Made by a program: the position numbers and the translations under genes
In this document: positions 36,701-44,506 of the stretch, one piece after another
Layout of the letters: every line of letters begins with the position of its first letter
Numbering within the stretch: the stretch's first letter is position 1
The notes under the pieces: generated by a model
Database searches by the model: none
Seen by the model: the letters and a program-made list of their open reading frames with translations, nothing else
Told to the model about the DNA's origin: nothing
NCBI RefSeq assembly: GCF_002797815.1
Contig: NZ_PGFJ01000002.1
Coordinates: forward strand, 310,001-374,000
Reading direction: 5' to 3'
DNA length: 64,000 nucleotides
Origin: Mucilaginibacter auburnensis
Lineage (GTDB): Bacteria; Bacteroidota; Bacteroidia; Sphingobacteriales; Sphingobacteriaceae

Positions 36701-37395
36701 CGATTAAAGAAAAGAAGGCCGAACCTACGCTTAAGGAAAAATTGAGCCGGCAATCATCAAACATAGGCGGCCGACCAGACCAAACTCTCTCCTTTATTGA
36801 TCTGCTGGATTGTACATCCCCCACATTAGCCGAGTGCCTGGCTATCAAACTTAGAAATGTACAGGTTAGATTTAACGATACCACACACAAAGCTTACCTG
36901 TATGCTATAGGCCGGGGAAATGGGGAAATGGCGGTATATGTAGACGGGGTACAAAGGCAAGATGGCATTACCTCGCTTTCAAGCCAGTCGGTTGCCAGTG
37001 TTGAAATACTTAAAGGCGCCAACGCGGTAGCATATGGCTTGAACAGCGGCAACGGGGTTATTGTCATCACCACGAAAAGTGGCGATATAGATTACTGGGC
37101 TTATGAGCAGGAGCATTACAAACCGGGATCAACCAAAATGCCGGGCCTGCGACGCTACAGGTTTGAAAACGGGATTGATTACCCGGATGAATACCATGCT
37201 CTAAAATCTACAGAAGGAGAAAAATGGCGTCCAACCGTTTACTGGAATCCAAATGTTACTACAGATATCAACGGTACAGCAAACGTCGATTATTTAACCT
37301 CCGCAACACCGGGCAAGTATATCATAACCATTGAAGGCATAGACAATAACGGACGGATAGCCAGAGAGGTGTTTAAATATACGGTTACCAAGTAG
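33784..37395 (+). CDS. large envelope protein with MG2-like repeats and C-terminal TonB plug domain
   Basis: A 1203-residue exported protein: signal/anchor helix (about 17-35), carboxypeptidase-regulatory-like domain (about 57-140, ITGKVIDESGAPLPGATV), an uncharacterised region to about 430, an alpha-2-macroglobulin MG2-like module (about 445-545, TDRPWYLVGDTAWFKI), further beta modules, and a TonB-receptor plug-like segment (about 1010-1110; SVEILKGANAVAYGLNSGNGVIVITTKSG). No beta-barrel follows. This architecture recurs in Bacteroidota and is annotated only by domains; a role in protein or polymer handling at the outer membrane is speculative. Monocistronic. Confidence 0.82.
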   Translation: MSTNHAIVPKGHGFYRAIKFVLLFGFIGMCNSSIAAINASKNFNMLAVKIDTSQYSITGKVIDESGAPLPGATVFISSSKWATSTNNNGDFKIGGMPAGNYEVFIRMLGFTSASKNIAITTRSVNFNVTLKTDAVALNEVKVTAKPDGNHARYLKMFSETFLGQSDNGRGSKILNPEVIRFFYDKNSGTLTARSVDFIKIENSSLGYKVNYLLNAFAFNQHDQTFSYDGKVFFEDMQSNNSEQQNRKKNRALAYDGSMQHFFKALFNGTVEEEGFKVYKIADSELTPNSSYNVSASASLRTRSTNVSRMSINSANLKPVKTDSLFKLVGVNKILKFPLLVKDGDTTRFYICYTRNGEPGRFLNSGAHLNIPVANAQISSIYQIINGNIILNRDGSLSPEQSLLLQGYWGWKRVGDMMPDDYEIDNSNSTKSTKVNIATLTEKIHLQTDRPWYLVGDTAWFKINITDAYNKPLADSKLCTIELIDGKKRVVESRRFQLNNGSAWGAIALRDSLVKKGNYLVRIYTNNSYKSSGPTFYRALRVLGTDAAITASIKVNRSPKSIAESLRIDFFPEGGNIINGVTSKIGIKAQAFGTAVNKLSGYVANDEGSRVAKFETNDLGIATFSFIPQKESKYWAIATLANGDEKRFALPEQLQSGIAMAVKPVGDKFAVYLNTANITGADKFKLLVKAQGNVVYQTEKLLTHDSDSIVVAKDDLPEGILLFSLTGFGNTVVNSRYVFNQSKKQQLDIGLILNKPSYKPYDKVDAKLLITDKNNNPVQGNFTVTVNNEADVAGPQNNNIITDLLTANAVNGAFKLNTTNDINTQTAATLNDILLTYKPTNMSEKSESSFLPDSALSTIKGQVTTIKGKPASLSMVGVFFTTGGPALTTIADINGKFSVNNVTVKNGTPYYIVSKDKNNNDLVVEVEQSQSFPVSDEAFADTLYNATESIDYMYNRITELKTKNFIGTALKEVTIKEKKAEPTLKEKLSRQSSNIGGRPDQTLSFIDLLDCTSPTLAECLAIKLRNVQVRFNDTTHKAYLYAIGRGNGEMAVYVDGVQRQDGITSLSSQSVASVEILKGANAVAYGLNSGNGVIVITTKSGDIDYWAYEQEHYKPGSTKMPGLRRYRFENGIDYPDEYHALKSTEGEKWRPTVYWNPNVTTDINGTANVDYLTSATPGKYIITIEGIDNNGRIAREVFKYTVTK

Positions 37396-37434
37396 TTAAC
37401 CTTTGATTAGGCTTATAGGAATTATACAGGTACT

Positions 37435-38040
37435 TTATGAGCTCTTTCCGCATTGAATGAAGTGGAACGGATAATTATCTGTTATCTCATCAACCTGATA
37501 CAAACCATAAGCGGAGAACTCTTCCGCTATCGTGTCTTCATCATAAAAAAACATATTTAAGCCGCCAAACTGCTCAAATGTGTCCTTGGCAATTAAAATG
37601 CCCTGTCCGTATGTAGGCGATTTTTTTGTGATAGCAGTAAAAAACATTAATCCGTTTTCGGCCAGTTGCCTGTAACAATCAGCAATGAGCTTTTTTCTAT
37701 CCGCTTTGTTCAATAAATGGATAAGCGCATGGCAAAATATACCATCATAGCTTACATTATCAAACGGCATATCGGTAACCGACCCATGATAGATTTTTAC
37801 AACATTTCCAAAATGTTTTTCTGCCAAATGTATAGCAGTTTCTGATATTTCAACACCGGTTACATCCATGTTGAAATTGAGGAACGGCTGCGCATTTCTA
37901 CCATACCCTATGCCGGGAATGAGTACGTTGTTAAACCCATTATCATTAAATATTTTAGCGGCGGCAACCGCGGAGTTGGTGGGGCCTTCGCCCCATATCT
38001 CCTGTTTGTTTCTAAACGCCTGCTCCCAAAATTCGGTCAT
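37435..38040 (-). CDS. class I SAM-dependent methyltransferase
   Basis: A 201-residue Rossmann-fold methyltransferase. The SAM-binding motif is LIPGIGYGRNAQPF (about 40-53), followed by VTGVEISETAI (motif post I) and FDNVSYDGIFCHALIHLL (motif II). The start MTEFWEQAFRNKQEIWGEGPTNSA resembles thiopurine/tellurite-resistance (TehB/TPMT) type enzymes, which methylate small substrates. Starts 31 bp after the SDR stop on the same strand, so it may share the SDR transcript and its Crp-type site. Confidence 0.85.
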   Translation of the reverse strand: MTEFWEQAFRNKQEIWGEGPTNSAVAAAKIFNDNGFNNVLIPGIGYGRNAQPFLNFNMDVTGVEISETAIHLAEKHFGNVVKIYHGSVTDMPFDNVSYDGIFCHALIHLLNKADRKKLIADCYRQLAENGLMFFTAITKKSPTYGQGILIAKDTFEQFGGLNMFFYDEDTIAEEFSAYGLYQVDEITDNYPFHFIQCGKSS

Positions 38041-38071
38041 TCTCTTAGTTTATAATATATAACAAAAAAGG

Positions 38072-38818
38072 CTACCACGGAATTAAACCTGTATCAGGAT
38101 TGGTTTCTTCACTAAAAAACTTACCTGTAGGTCCGTCGTTATCAATTAACGCGTACTTTATAATTCTATTGGCCGCCACGCTAACTTCCCCGCCATTAAA
38201 AAAGGTAAAATCGGTTTTTGTTAGTCCGGGACAAACTGCGTTCACTTTGATATTGGTATCGCGCAGCTCATAGGCTAACTGTACTGTATACATGTTCAAA
38301 GCGGCTTTTGATATGGCGTAAACTCCATATTTAGCGTAATTATAAGCCGGCCATGCAGGGTCGCTTTGCAGCGTAAGCGAACCCACGCTGGTACTAACAT
38401 TAACAATCCTTGGTTCGGATGCGGTTTTTAATAGATGAATAAAAGCTTGCGTTACGTTGGCTACGCCAATAACATTGGTTTGAAGCGCATTGAGGTACTC
38501 ATTTGTTTGAGCTTCCAAAACGGTGTAAGGTGCCCTACCTCCGTTAATGCCTGCATTATTGATCAAAACATCTAACACATTGGTTTTTCTCATGACCTCA
38601 TCTTTAGCAGCGCTAACAGACTGAAGATCGGTAACATCCAATTGAATAGCCTCAACGTTGGTCAGGCCCTCGCTATTTAATTGTTCAACCGCCTGCAGGC
38701 CATTTTCTAAAACACGACTTCCAACAAACACAAAAAATCCTTGTTGTAAAAGCTGTCTGGCAGTTTCAAATCCTATACCCTTATTAGCTCCTGTAATTAA
38801 TGCAGTTTTCATGATCAT
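38072..38818 (-). CDS. SDR-family oxidoreductase
   Basis: A 248-residue short-chain dehydrogenase. Cofactor motif TGANKGIGFETA near 9-20, NNAGINGG near 87, catalytic Ser in NVSTSVGSL and YxxxK in YAISK near 160. The start could also be the ATG two codons later (38812). The FxVGSR segment after strand 2 favours NADP over NAD. Substrate unknown. A 16-bp palindrome at 38867-38882 lies 49 bp upstream and is the mirror of one before the Crp-type gene, so the two are probably co-regulated. Confidence 0.88.
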   Translation of the reverse strand: MIMKTALITGANKGIGFETARQLLQQGFFVFVGSRVLENGLQAVEQLNSEGLTNVEAIQLDVTDLQSVSAAKDEVMRKTNVLDVLINNAGINGGRAPYTVLEAQTNEYLNALQTNVIGVANVTQAFIHLLKTASEPRIVNVSTSVGSLTLQSDPAWPAYNYAKYGVYAISKAALNMYTVQLAYELRDTNIKVNAVCPGLTKTDFTFFNGGEVSVAANRIIKYALIDNDGPTGKFFSEETNPDTGLIPW

Positions 38819-38866
38819 TTATTTTTTATTTACGGAACAAAATTGAGTGATTCACCGGTGGAACCA

Positions 38867-38882
38867 TTTACCAAATGGTAAA
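38867..38882. promoter_or_regulatory. palindromic operator upstream of SDR gene
   Basis: TTTACCAAATGGTAAA, a 16-bp perfect palindrome arms TTTACCA/TGGTAAA. On the minus strand it reads exactly as the site at 39487-39502. Located 49 bp before the SDR start, next to the Crp-type gene stop. Confidence 0.75.
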
Positions 38883-38887
38883 AATAA

Positions 38888-39472
38888 CTACCTTATATTT
38901 TTGCGGATGCGGCTAAGCGATTGTTGCGTTACCCCCAGATATGAAGCAACATAAGCTAACGGTACACGATTGATAAGCGCAGGATAATTGTCCATAAAAG
39001 CCAGATACCGGGTGGTGGCATCCTGAGAGATGACCGGCCCTTTGCGCGACTTTTGATACATACACAACTGCACTATTTTGTTTTTGATAGCATCCCACCC
39101 GATAATAATGTGCGATAGTTCTTCCCAGTCGGTTTTGGAAAATATAACAAGCGTACAGTCTGTAGTAGCTTGAAGATAATCAGAGGATGATGTGTTAGCT
39201 TCGAAGTTCAGATAATCACAAACCATACTGTTTTCAGTTATAAAACAGCGGGTAATCTCTTCGCCTTTGTTATTGTAGTAGCAGCCCCTGATCACGCCTT
39301 CTATAACAAAACCAACCTGCTTAGGTATCTTACCGGCTTCAGAGAAATACTCATCCTTTTTGAGGTGAAGTAATCTGCCCTTTTGCTTTATAAGTTCAAG
39401 TTGTTGTTTGTTCAGGCTTCCAAATTGAAGTATGTATTCTATCAGTTTTTCCACAACCGAATTTAAATACAA
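38888..39472 (-). CDS. Crp/Fnr-family transcriptional regulator
   Basis: A 194-residue regulator: cyclic-nucleotide-binding-like beta roll (about 20-125, GFVIEGVIRGCYYNNKGEEITRCF in pieces), dimer helix, and a short C-terminal helix-turn-helix ending VASYLGVTQQSLSRIRKNIR. Bacteroidota have many such short Crp-like proteins beside the gene they control. cNMP-binding residues are not conserved, so the ligand is unknown. Same 16-bp palindrome occurs 15 bp before its own start and before the downstream SDR gene. Confidence 0.9.
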   Translation of the reverse strand: MYLNSVVEKLIEYILQFGSLNKQQLELIKQKGRLLHLKKDEYFSEAGKIPKQVGFVIEGVIRGCYYNNKGEEITRCFITENSMVCDYLNFEANTSSSDYLQATTDCTLVIFSKTDWEELSHIIIGWDAIKNKIVQLCMYQKSRKGPVISQDATTRYLAFMDNYPALINRVPLAYVASYLGVTQQSLSRIRKNIR

Positions 39473-39486
39473 AGCGGTTTACTGCA

Positions 39487-39502
39487 TTTACCATTTGGTA
39501 AA
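39487..39502. promoter_or_regulatory. palindromic operator upstream of Crp-type regulator
   Basis: TTTACCATTTGGTAAA, palindrome TTTACCA/TGGTAAA, 15 bp before the regulator ATG. It is the reverse complement of the site at 38867-38882, which supports autoregulation plus control of the SDR gene. Confidence 0.75.
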
Positions 39503-39539
39503 AATGATGTAATAAATTGTGATTGGATAGTCGACACAC

Positions 39540-39724
39540 GCTTAGTGTATTGAAACCTGTCCAATTTGGTGGACCAAAAAAAAGCGATGGACAAATTTTC
39601 TAATCATATTTCTTCCCATGGGACGATATATTTATATTTAGAAATGATTATCAACAACTTAAAATATTAAAGTTGAGCTAAATATTTACCACGTCACATA
39701 TTCATGTGGTACAGCTTAGTGTAT
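39540..39724. other. intergenic segment bounded by a 12-bp direct repeat
   Basis: GCTTAGTGTATT occurs at 39540-39551 and again at 39713-39724, the second copy overlapping the GH39 stop codon. Inside are a GTCC/GGAC inverted motif (39569-39584 region) and an ACCAC/GTGGT hairpin near 39690-39710. It may be a remnant of a small inserted element with target duplication. No coding sequence seen. Confidence 0.3.
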
Positions 39725-41415
39725 TACCAATCCAACTTTAACAACATTACTCCCTGCCTTGCCAAAGCGGCATTAACAAACAGCTTGCCCTTTTTTACAT
39801 TGAGCTTTTGAGGTTTGCCAACCGTTTCAAGCATACCGGCTTTTTCTAAAGCGGCTATCTGCTCTTTTGTTGGATTTTGAGGCGAGCCCATTTTTTTCCA
39901 AACTTCGTAAGAGTTACTGTGTGTTGCATCAACTAAATATTGAGTCAGAGTAACTGTACCGGTTTTGAGTCCGTTAAAAGTCACTTCAACAGGCTCAGCA
40001 GCCGCTTGTAAATCCATATCGTGATAGTTCCACACCATCAGCGTAGCGCCCTTGGCCGATTTAGCCGCCAAACCACCAATATCTGTTTGGGGGCCACGCG
40101 CGCTTGAATCAACAAAAGTTTTAAGCGGATACATGCGGTTGCCCTGTACCTCTACCCTTTTACCACTCATTTTGCCAAACATCCTGAAAACGTTCAGCAC
40201 CGGTTTATCTACCCCATTAGTAGCCAGATCCCGGAAACCGTAAAACCAGGGCTGGTCTTCAAACTCGAATGCCCAGGTAACCGCACCCTTAAAGTTAATG
40301 CCTATCTGGTCAGCCAACGCATACTTGCGCGCAAAAGAGGCTGCCGTATAACTGGGGTACATGGTACCATTACGATAAGCGTTTTGCGGACTGGTAACCA
40401 TACCACAGGCTGCGCATCCTTCAGGATCAGACTCACCTATCATGATAGGCAGATCCTTCAACGTAGGGAAAGATTTAACTATACTGAAGCCTTTCTGAAT
40501 ATCGCGCATTTGTGTACCCACATTCATGCGCACCACGCCGTTAACCAGTGTTGGGGCTCCTTTGGCATGGAATGATACCAGATCAATAGGCGTACCTACT
40601 TTGCCCGTTACATAATTGGTACCCGATACACAATGCGTTAAAAAATCAGTCAAAAATTTGGTACCGCCCTTCCCGCCTGTACCTGCCACATCCGCCCCGC
40701 CTATTTTAGCAGTTGGCAGCGCGCGCTTAACGGCATCAACGGTATAATCATAAAGCTTAAAAAACTCTTCGGGTGTGCCTTTCCAGTATTCAATGTTCGG
40801 TTCGTTCCAAAGCTCCCAATACCAACTTTCCACTTCCTTTTTACCGTATCTATCTACCGAGTGCTTTACCCATTGGTAAACCAGTTCGGCCCATTTGTTA
40901 TAGTCTTTAGGCGGATAGGCCCAACCCGTGTAGATAGATTCCTTGCCACCGGGCGTCCAATTATGTTTATAAGGTTGTGGATGGGTTGACAAAGCCTCAG
41001 GCATAAATCCAATTTGCGCGAAGGGTTTTATACCGCGCTTGATATAGGTATCGTAGATACTATCTACCAGCCGCCAGTTGTAAATTGGGTTGCCATTGGC
41101 ATCTTCAGTATAGGCATTAGTTGAGCCCCATTTTAATTTGGCCACACCATCACCCGTAACCAGCATGCTATGTACCCGCACATACACCGGCACCGGGCTT
41201 AAAGCTGCCAGTTCGCTCAGCAATTTCTTGCCATCCTTCATGTAAGTATAATTAGGCTCATCATAGCCAAACCAGGCCCACATGGGATACATATCGCCAA
41301 CCTCTTTATTTAAATTTACTTGAAGCGTGGCCGGTTGGGCTTGAGTGAAAGCCACTTTTGCAAACAAGCAGCAAAACAAAAACAGCGCGCTGTACACTTT
41401 AGGAAGGATAGACAT
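39724..41415 (-). CDS. glycoside hydrolase, GH39-like (beta-xylosidase type)
   Basis: A 563-residue secreted clan-A glycosidase. Start ATG 41415 (MSILPKVYSALFLFCCLFAK, signal to TQAQP); the upstream frame to 41526 is rejected because it runs through the terminator of the preceding gene. TIM barrel with acid/base in ELWNEPNIEYW (about residue 195) and a likely nucleophile Glu in IMIGESDPEG (about 315). A beta-sandwich C-terminus follows. GH39 members include beta-xylosidases and alpha-L-iduronidases; the substrate here is not evident. A TATATTTG box on the minus strand at 41443-41436 could be its -7 element. Confidence 0.82.
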   Translation of the reverse strand: MSILPKVYSALFLFCCLFAKVAFTQAQPATLQVNLNKEVGDMYPMWAWFGYDEPNYTYMKDGKKLLSELAALSPVPVYVRVHSMLVTGDGVAKLKWGSTNAYTEDANGNPIYNWRLVDSIYDTYIKRGIKPFAQIGFMPEALSTHPQPYKHNWTPGGKESIYTGWAYPPKDYNKWAELVYQWVKHSVDRYGKKEVESWYWELWNEPNIEYWKGTPEEFFKLYDYTVDAVKRALPTAKIGGADVAGTGGKGGTKFLTDFLTHCVSGTNYVTGKVGTPIDLVSFHAKGAPTLVNGVVRMNVGTQMRDIQKGFSIVKSFPTLKDLPIMIGESDPEGCAACGMVTSPQNAYRNGTMYPSYTAASFARKYALADQIGINFKGAVTWAFEFEDQPWFYGFRDLATNGVDKPVLNVFRMFGKMSGKRVEVQGNRMYPLKTFVDSSARGPQTDIGGLAAKSAKGATLMVWNYHDMDLQAAAEPVEVTFNGLKTGTVTLTQYLVDATHSNSYEVWKKMGSPQNPTKEQIAALEKAGMLETVGKPQKLNVKKGKLFVNAALARQGVMLLKLDW

Positions 41416-41487
41416 AGGCACTAATTGGTTAAGTCCAAATATAATAAACAGAGTTAAATTAAAGTAAACACATAACAATAAACCAAC

Positions 41488-41518
41488 AAAAAAGCGGCAC
41501 ATTTTGGTGTGCCGCTTT
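41488..41518 (-). terminator. terminator of the semialdehyde dehydrogenase gene
   Basis: AAAGCGGCAC (41491-41500) pairs exactly with GTGCCGCTTT (41509-41518), 8-base loop; on the minus strand a T-run follows. It lies 20 bp past the dehydrogenase stop and upstream of the GH39 start. Confidence 0.9.
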
Positions 41519-41537
41519 CGTAACATGTATTAACAGA

Positions 41538-43127
41538 TTATGCTTTATCTGTAGTCCATTTTCCGTCAACTAAACGCAAAATATTCAATGGGTTGTCCTT
41601 TTTCAAGGCATCAGGAAGCAGATCATCAGGGAAGTCCTGGAATGCTACCGGACGAACAAAGCGAAGGATAGCGCCTGTACCTACCGAAGTAGATGCAGCG
41701 TTGCTGGTTGATGGGAACGGACCGCCGTGAACCATTGAGTGGCAAACCTCAACACCTGTCGGGTAGCCACCATATATAACACGACCCGCTTTTTGCGTAA
41801 TGATGCTCACTACAGGTAGTAAAGCCTCTTTATCGCCTTCAGCAGCGTGAACGGTAGCAGTTAACTGTCCTTCTAATGATTCTAATACAGTAGCTAATTC
41901 AGCGTCGTCTTTACAAACTACAAATAAGGTAGCCGGGCCAAAAACCTCTTCAGATAATGCCGGGTTAGTGATGAATTCGGCAGCAGTAGTCTGGAATGCT
42001 GACGGACGAGCCTCTGCCTTATCAGCGTTGGCATCAGTAGTGGCCTCAGCAACCAATGTAGTATTTTTAGCGCCCTTTAATTGCTCAATACCACCTGCGT
42101 ATGCTTTGCAGATGTTTTTGTTCAACATGGTACCGGGTACAGTGTTAACAAACTCGCTTGCGAAAGATTCAATGAATGCTTTGCTGGCTTCACTCTCTAC
42201 CAATAATACTAAACCCGGGTTAGTGCAAAACTGACCAACGCCTAAAGTAACCGAACCTGAAAGTGCCTTAGCAATTTTTTCTTTTTGAGTTTGTAAAGCA
42301 TTCTCAAATAAAACAACAGGGTTGATAGCGCTCATTTCCGCATAAACCGGGATAGGCTCCGGACGGTTAACTGCAGCGTTAAACAAGGTCATACCTACAT
42401 GGCGTGAGCCTGTAAAGCCAACAGCTTTGATAACAGGATGCTGAACTAATTTAACAGAATGCTCGTGGTTTAAATATAACGACGAGAACACACCTTCTGG
42501 CATGCCGGTAGCTTGCGCAGCTTTAATAATTGCCGAGCTGATCAACGCATTGGTACCAGGGTGTGATGAGTGTGATTTACAAACAACAGGGCAACCTGCG
42601 GCTAATGCAGAAGCGGTATCGCCACCTGCAGTTGAGAATGCTAACGGGAAGTTACTTGCACCGTAAACAGCTACAACACCAAGTGGAATTAATATTCTGC
42701 GAATGTCTGATTTTGGAAGTGGTTGACGGTCAGGCTGTGCAGTATCAATACGTGCATCTACCCACCATCCATCGCGCAATAATTGTGCAAATAATTTTAA
42801 CTGACCACAGGTTCTGCCACGCTCACCAGTGATACGTGCAATTGGCAAACCAGACTCAGCACTGCATCTCTCTAAAAGTTCGTCGCCAAGGGCCATTATT
42901 TCGTCGGCAATAGCATCTAAAAATTTGGCACGTTGCTCGTATGAAGTTTCGCGGTAAATTGGGAATGCTTTTCTTGCCAGGCTTATTGCCTCTTCAAATT
43001 CTTCCTCTGTAGCCTGGGTAAATTTTTCAGGCAGGTATTCGTTTTTTGCCGGTACAAAAGCCTGGAAAGACTTTTCGCCCTTGGCGCTGTTTTTAAATCC
43101 TATAAAATTGTCAGCTATCAGTGTCAT
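41538..43127 (-). CDS. alpha-ketoglutaric semialdehyde dehydrogenase (NADP+)
   Basis: A 529-residue aldehyde dehydrogenase of the 2,5-dioxovalerate type, oxidising 2-oxoglutarate semialdehyde to 2-oxoglutarate at the end of non-phosphorylative pentose, glucarate or hydroxyproline degradation. Long N-terminus (MTLIADNFIGFKNSAKGEKSF) typical of this branch; VAVYGASNFPLAFSTAGGDT near 155, catalytic Glu in YAEMSAINPV near 265 and catalytic Cys in GQFCTNPG near 302. The upstream divergent region holds a LacI-type palindrome. No other gene of such a pathway is adjacent. Confidence 0.9.
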   Translation of the reverse strand: MTLIADNFIGFKNSAKGEKSFQAFVPAKNEYLPEKFTQATEEEFEEAISLARKAFPIYRETSYEQRAKFLDAIADEIMALGDELLERCSAESGLPIARITGERGRTCGQLKLFAQLLRDGWWVDARIDTAQPDRQPLPKSDIRRILIPLGVVAVYGASNFPLAFSTAGGDTASALAAGCPVVCKSHSSHPGTNALISSAIIKAAQATGMPEGVFSSLYLNHEHSVKLVQHPVIKAVGFTGSRHVGMTLFNAAVNRPEPIPVYAEMSAINPVVLFENALQTQKEKIAKALSGSVTLGVGQFCTNPGLVLLVESEASKAFIESFASEFVNTVPGTMLNKNICKAYAGGIEQLKGAKNTTLVAEATTDANADKAEARPSAFQTTAAEFITNPALSEEVFGPATLFVVCKDDAELATVLESLEGQLTATVHAAEGDKEALLPVVSIITQKAGRVIYGGYPTGVEVCHSMVHGGPFPSTSNAASTSVGTGAILRFVRPVAFQDFPDDLLPDALKKDNPLNILRLVDGKWTTDKA

Positions 43128-43241
43128 AAATTGTTTTTGGGTATATGTTTTAAGCTTTATATTTAGTTACGCAAATATGGGCTTTTCCATGGCAAATAGT
43201 GCCTCTAAATCGTCATTTTTTGTAAAAGTACTGATAGAAAA

Positions 43242-43253
43242 GCAATCGATTGC
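43242..43253. promoter_or_regulatory. LacI-type operator-like palindrome
   Basis: GCAATCGATTGC, a perfect 12-bp palindrome with central CG, fits the general LacI-family pattern (G.AA.CG.TT.C). It lies in the 228-bp divergent gap between the dehydrogenase and the TIM-barrel gene, about 115 bp from each start. No LacI regulator is in the window. Confidence 0.5.
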
Positions 43254-43355
43254 GATTGTACACTTTTAAAGGACCGCTGTCTGTTACAACAAAACATTTA
43301 CTACTTTAGTGTAACCAATTAGGGCAGATATCTGCGTAAACTTAAATTAACTTAC

Positions 43356-44237
43356 ATGAAACTCAATCGCAGGGCAACCATAAAAAGCATGCTTACCGGA
43401 GCCGCGGCACTGTCTGTAAATAACTTATTGGGCGCTCCGCTGTCGTCAGAAAACAAAACATCAACCATGCAACTAAAAGGTAATATTAACCACGCTGTAT
43501 GCAGGTGGTGCTACAACGAAATACCGTTAGAAACGCTTTGTGCCGAAGGAAAGAAGATAGGCTTAAAAGCCATAGACCTTGTAGGGCCGGATGAATGGGA
43601 TACGCTTAAAAATTATGGCTTACACTCTTCCATGTGTAATGGGGCCGAGATCAATCTGGTTGACGGCTTTAACGATAAAAAATTCCATACCGAGTTAATA
43701 AAACGTTACAGCGAAATGATACCCCGCGTAGCTAAAGCGGGCTATACTAACTTGATTTGCTTTAGCGGAAACAGGCGTGGTAAAACAGATGAAGAAGGTC
43801 GGCAAAACTGTGTGGACGGGTTAAAACAGCTGCTGTCGCTTGCCGAACAGCACAAAGTTATCTTAGTGATGGAACTACTAAACAGCAAGGTTGACCATAA
43901 AGATTACCAGTGTGATAATACTAAATGGGGTATTGAATTATGTAATCGTTTAGGTTCTGAAAACTTTAAACTGTTATATGACATTTACCACATGCAGATT
44001 GATGAGGGCGACGTGATAGCCACCATAAAAAAACATAACAAATACTTTGCCCACTACCACACCGGCGGCGTGCCCGGCCGACATGAAATTGACGAAACAC
44101 AGGAACTCTACTACCCTGCCATTATGAAAGCTATTTTAGATACCGGCTATAAAGGCTATGTAGCTCAGGAATTCATTCCAAAGGAAAAAGGACAATTAGC
44201 TACATTGAAAAAATGTGTAGAGTTGTGCGACGTATGA
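43356..44237 (+). CDS. exported sugar-phosphate isomerase/epimerase-like TIM barrel protein
   Basis: A 293-residue xylose-isomerase-like TIM barrel. The N-terminus NRRATIKSMLTGAAALSV looks like a Tat signal. Barrel features of hydroxypyruvate isomerase: metal-ligand Glu in LVMELLNSKVDHKDY near 165, LLYDIYHMQIDEGD near 205, HYHTGGVPGRHEID near 231 and AQEFIP near 268. Family members isomerise hydroxypyruvate/tartronate semialdehyde or related keto acids. Tat-exported versions are common in Bacteroidota with unknown substrates. Confidence 0.85.
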   Translation: MKLNRRATIKSMLTGAAALSVNNLLGAPLSSENKTSTMQLKGNINHAVCRWCYNEIPLETLCAEGKKIGLKAIDLVGPDEWDTLKNYGLHSSMCNGAEINLVDGFNDKKFHTELIKRYSEMIPRVAKAGYTNLICFSGNRRGKTDEEGRQNCVDGLKQLLSLAEQHKVILVMELLNSKVDHKDYQCDNTKWGIELCNRLGSENFKLLYDIYHMQIDEGDVIATIKKHNKYFAHYHTGGVPGRHEIDETQELYYPAIMKAILDTGYKGYVAQEFIPKEKGQLATLKKCVELCDV

Positions 44238-44276
44238 TGACAACACACTGCTCACCCATAAATCCCCAAAATCTTA

Positions 44277-44303
44277 AAAATCAACGTCGCGTTTTGATTT
44301 TTT
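44277..44303 (+). terminator. probable terminator after isomerase gene
   Basis: AAAATCAA (44277-44284) pairs with TTGATTTT (44294-44301) around CGTCGCGTT, followed by T's. It overlaps the -33 element of the his promoter. Confidence 0.45.
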
Positions 44304-44322
44304 AAATAACTGCCTATATTTG
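44293..44322 (+). promoter_or_regulatory. promoter of the histidine operon
   Basis: TTTG at 44293-44296, spacer 18 bp, TATATTTG at 44315-44322 (full match to TAnnTTTG). The His leader ATG lies 55 bp downstream. Confidence 0.7.
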
Positions 44323-44376
44323 CAGCACTTGTCCGTTAACTGATGCGGTTATAGTTTACTACTCGTAATAATAAAA

Positions 44377-44439
44377 ATGGGATTGTTCAACTTACATCAT
44401 CTGCAATTGCATCATCACCGCCTGGTGATGAATAGATAA
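44377..44439 (+). CDS. histidine leader peptide
   Basis: A 20-codon frame, MGLFNLHHLQLHHHRLVMNR, from ATG 44377 to TAA 44437. Five of the residues are His, in HH and HHH runs. It lies between the his promoter and hisG, as a leader peptide sensing charged tRNA-His should. Too short for gene callers. Confidence 0.88.
   Translation: MGLFNLHHLQLHHHRLVMNR
44412..44431 (+). promoter_or_regulatory. hairpin overlapping the His codons of the leader
   Basis: TCATCACC (44412-44419) pairs perfectly with GGTGATGA (44424-44431), loop GCCT. It overlaps codons 12-19 of the leader, so a ribosome at the HHH run would melt it. I see no T-run terminator directly after it; the only T-rich stretch is at 44473-44490. 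The exact mechanism (transcription or translation) is not clear. Confidence 0.6.
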
Positions 44440-44506
44440 TGTATGTTTCTACGTGAAATAACAACCCCGGCTTATATTTTTATTATAATAATTAATACCA
44501 AATTTT

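Noticed and set aside
41416..41526. N-terminal extension of the GH39 protein to 41526
   Set aside because: It contains the dehydrogenase terminator at 41488-41518; a signal peptide starts at 41415.
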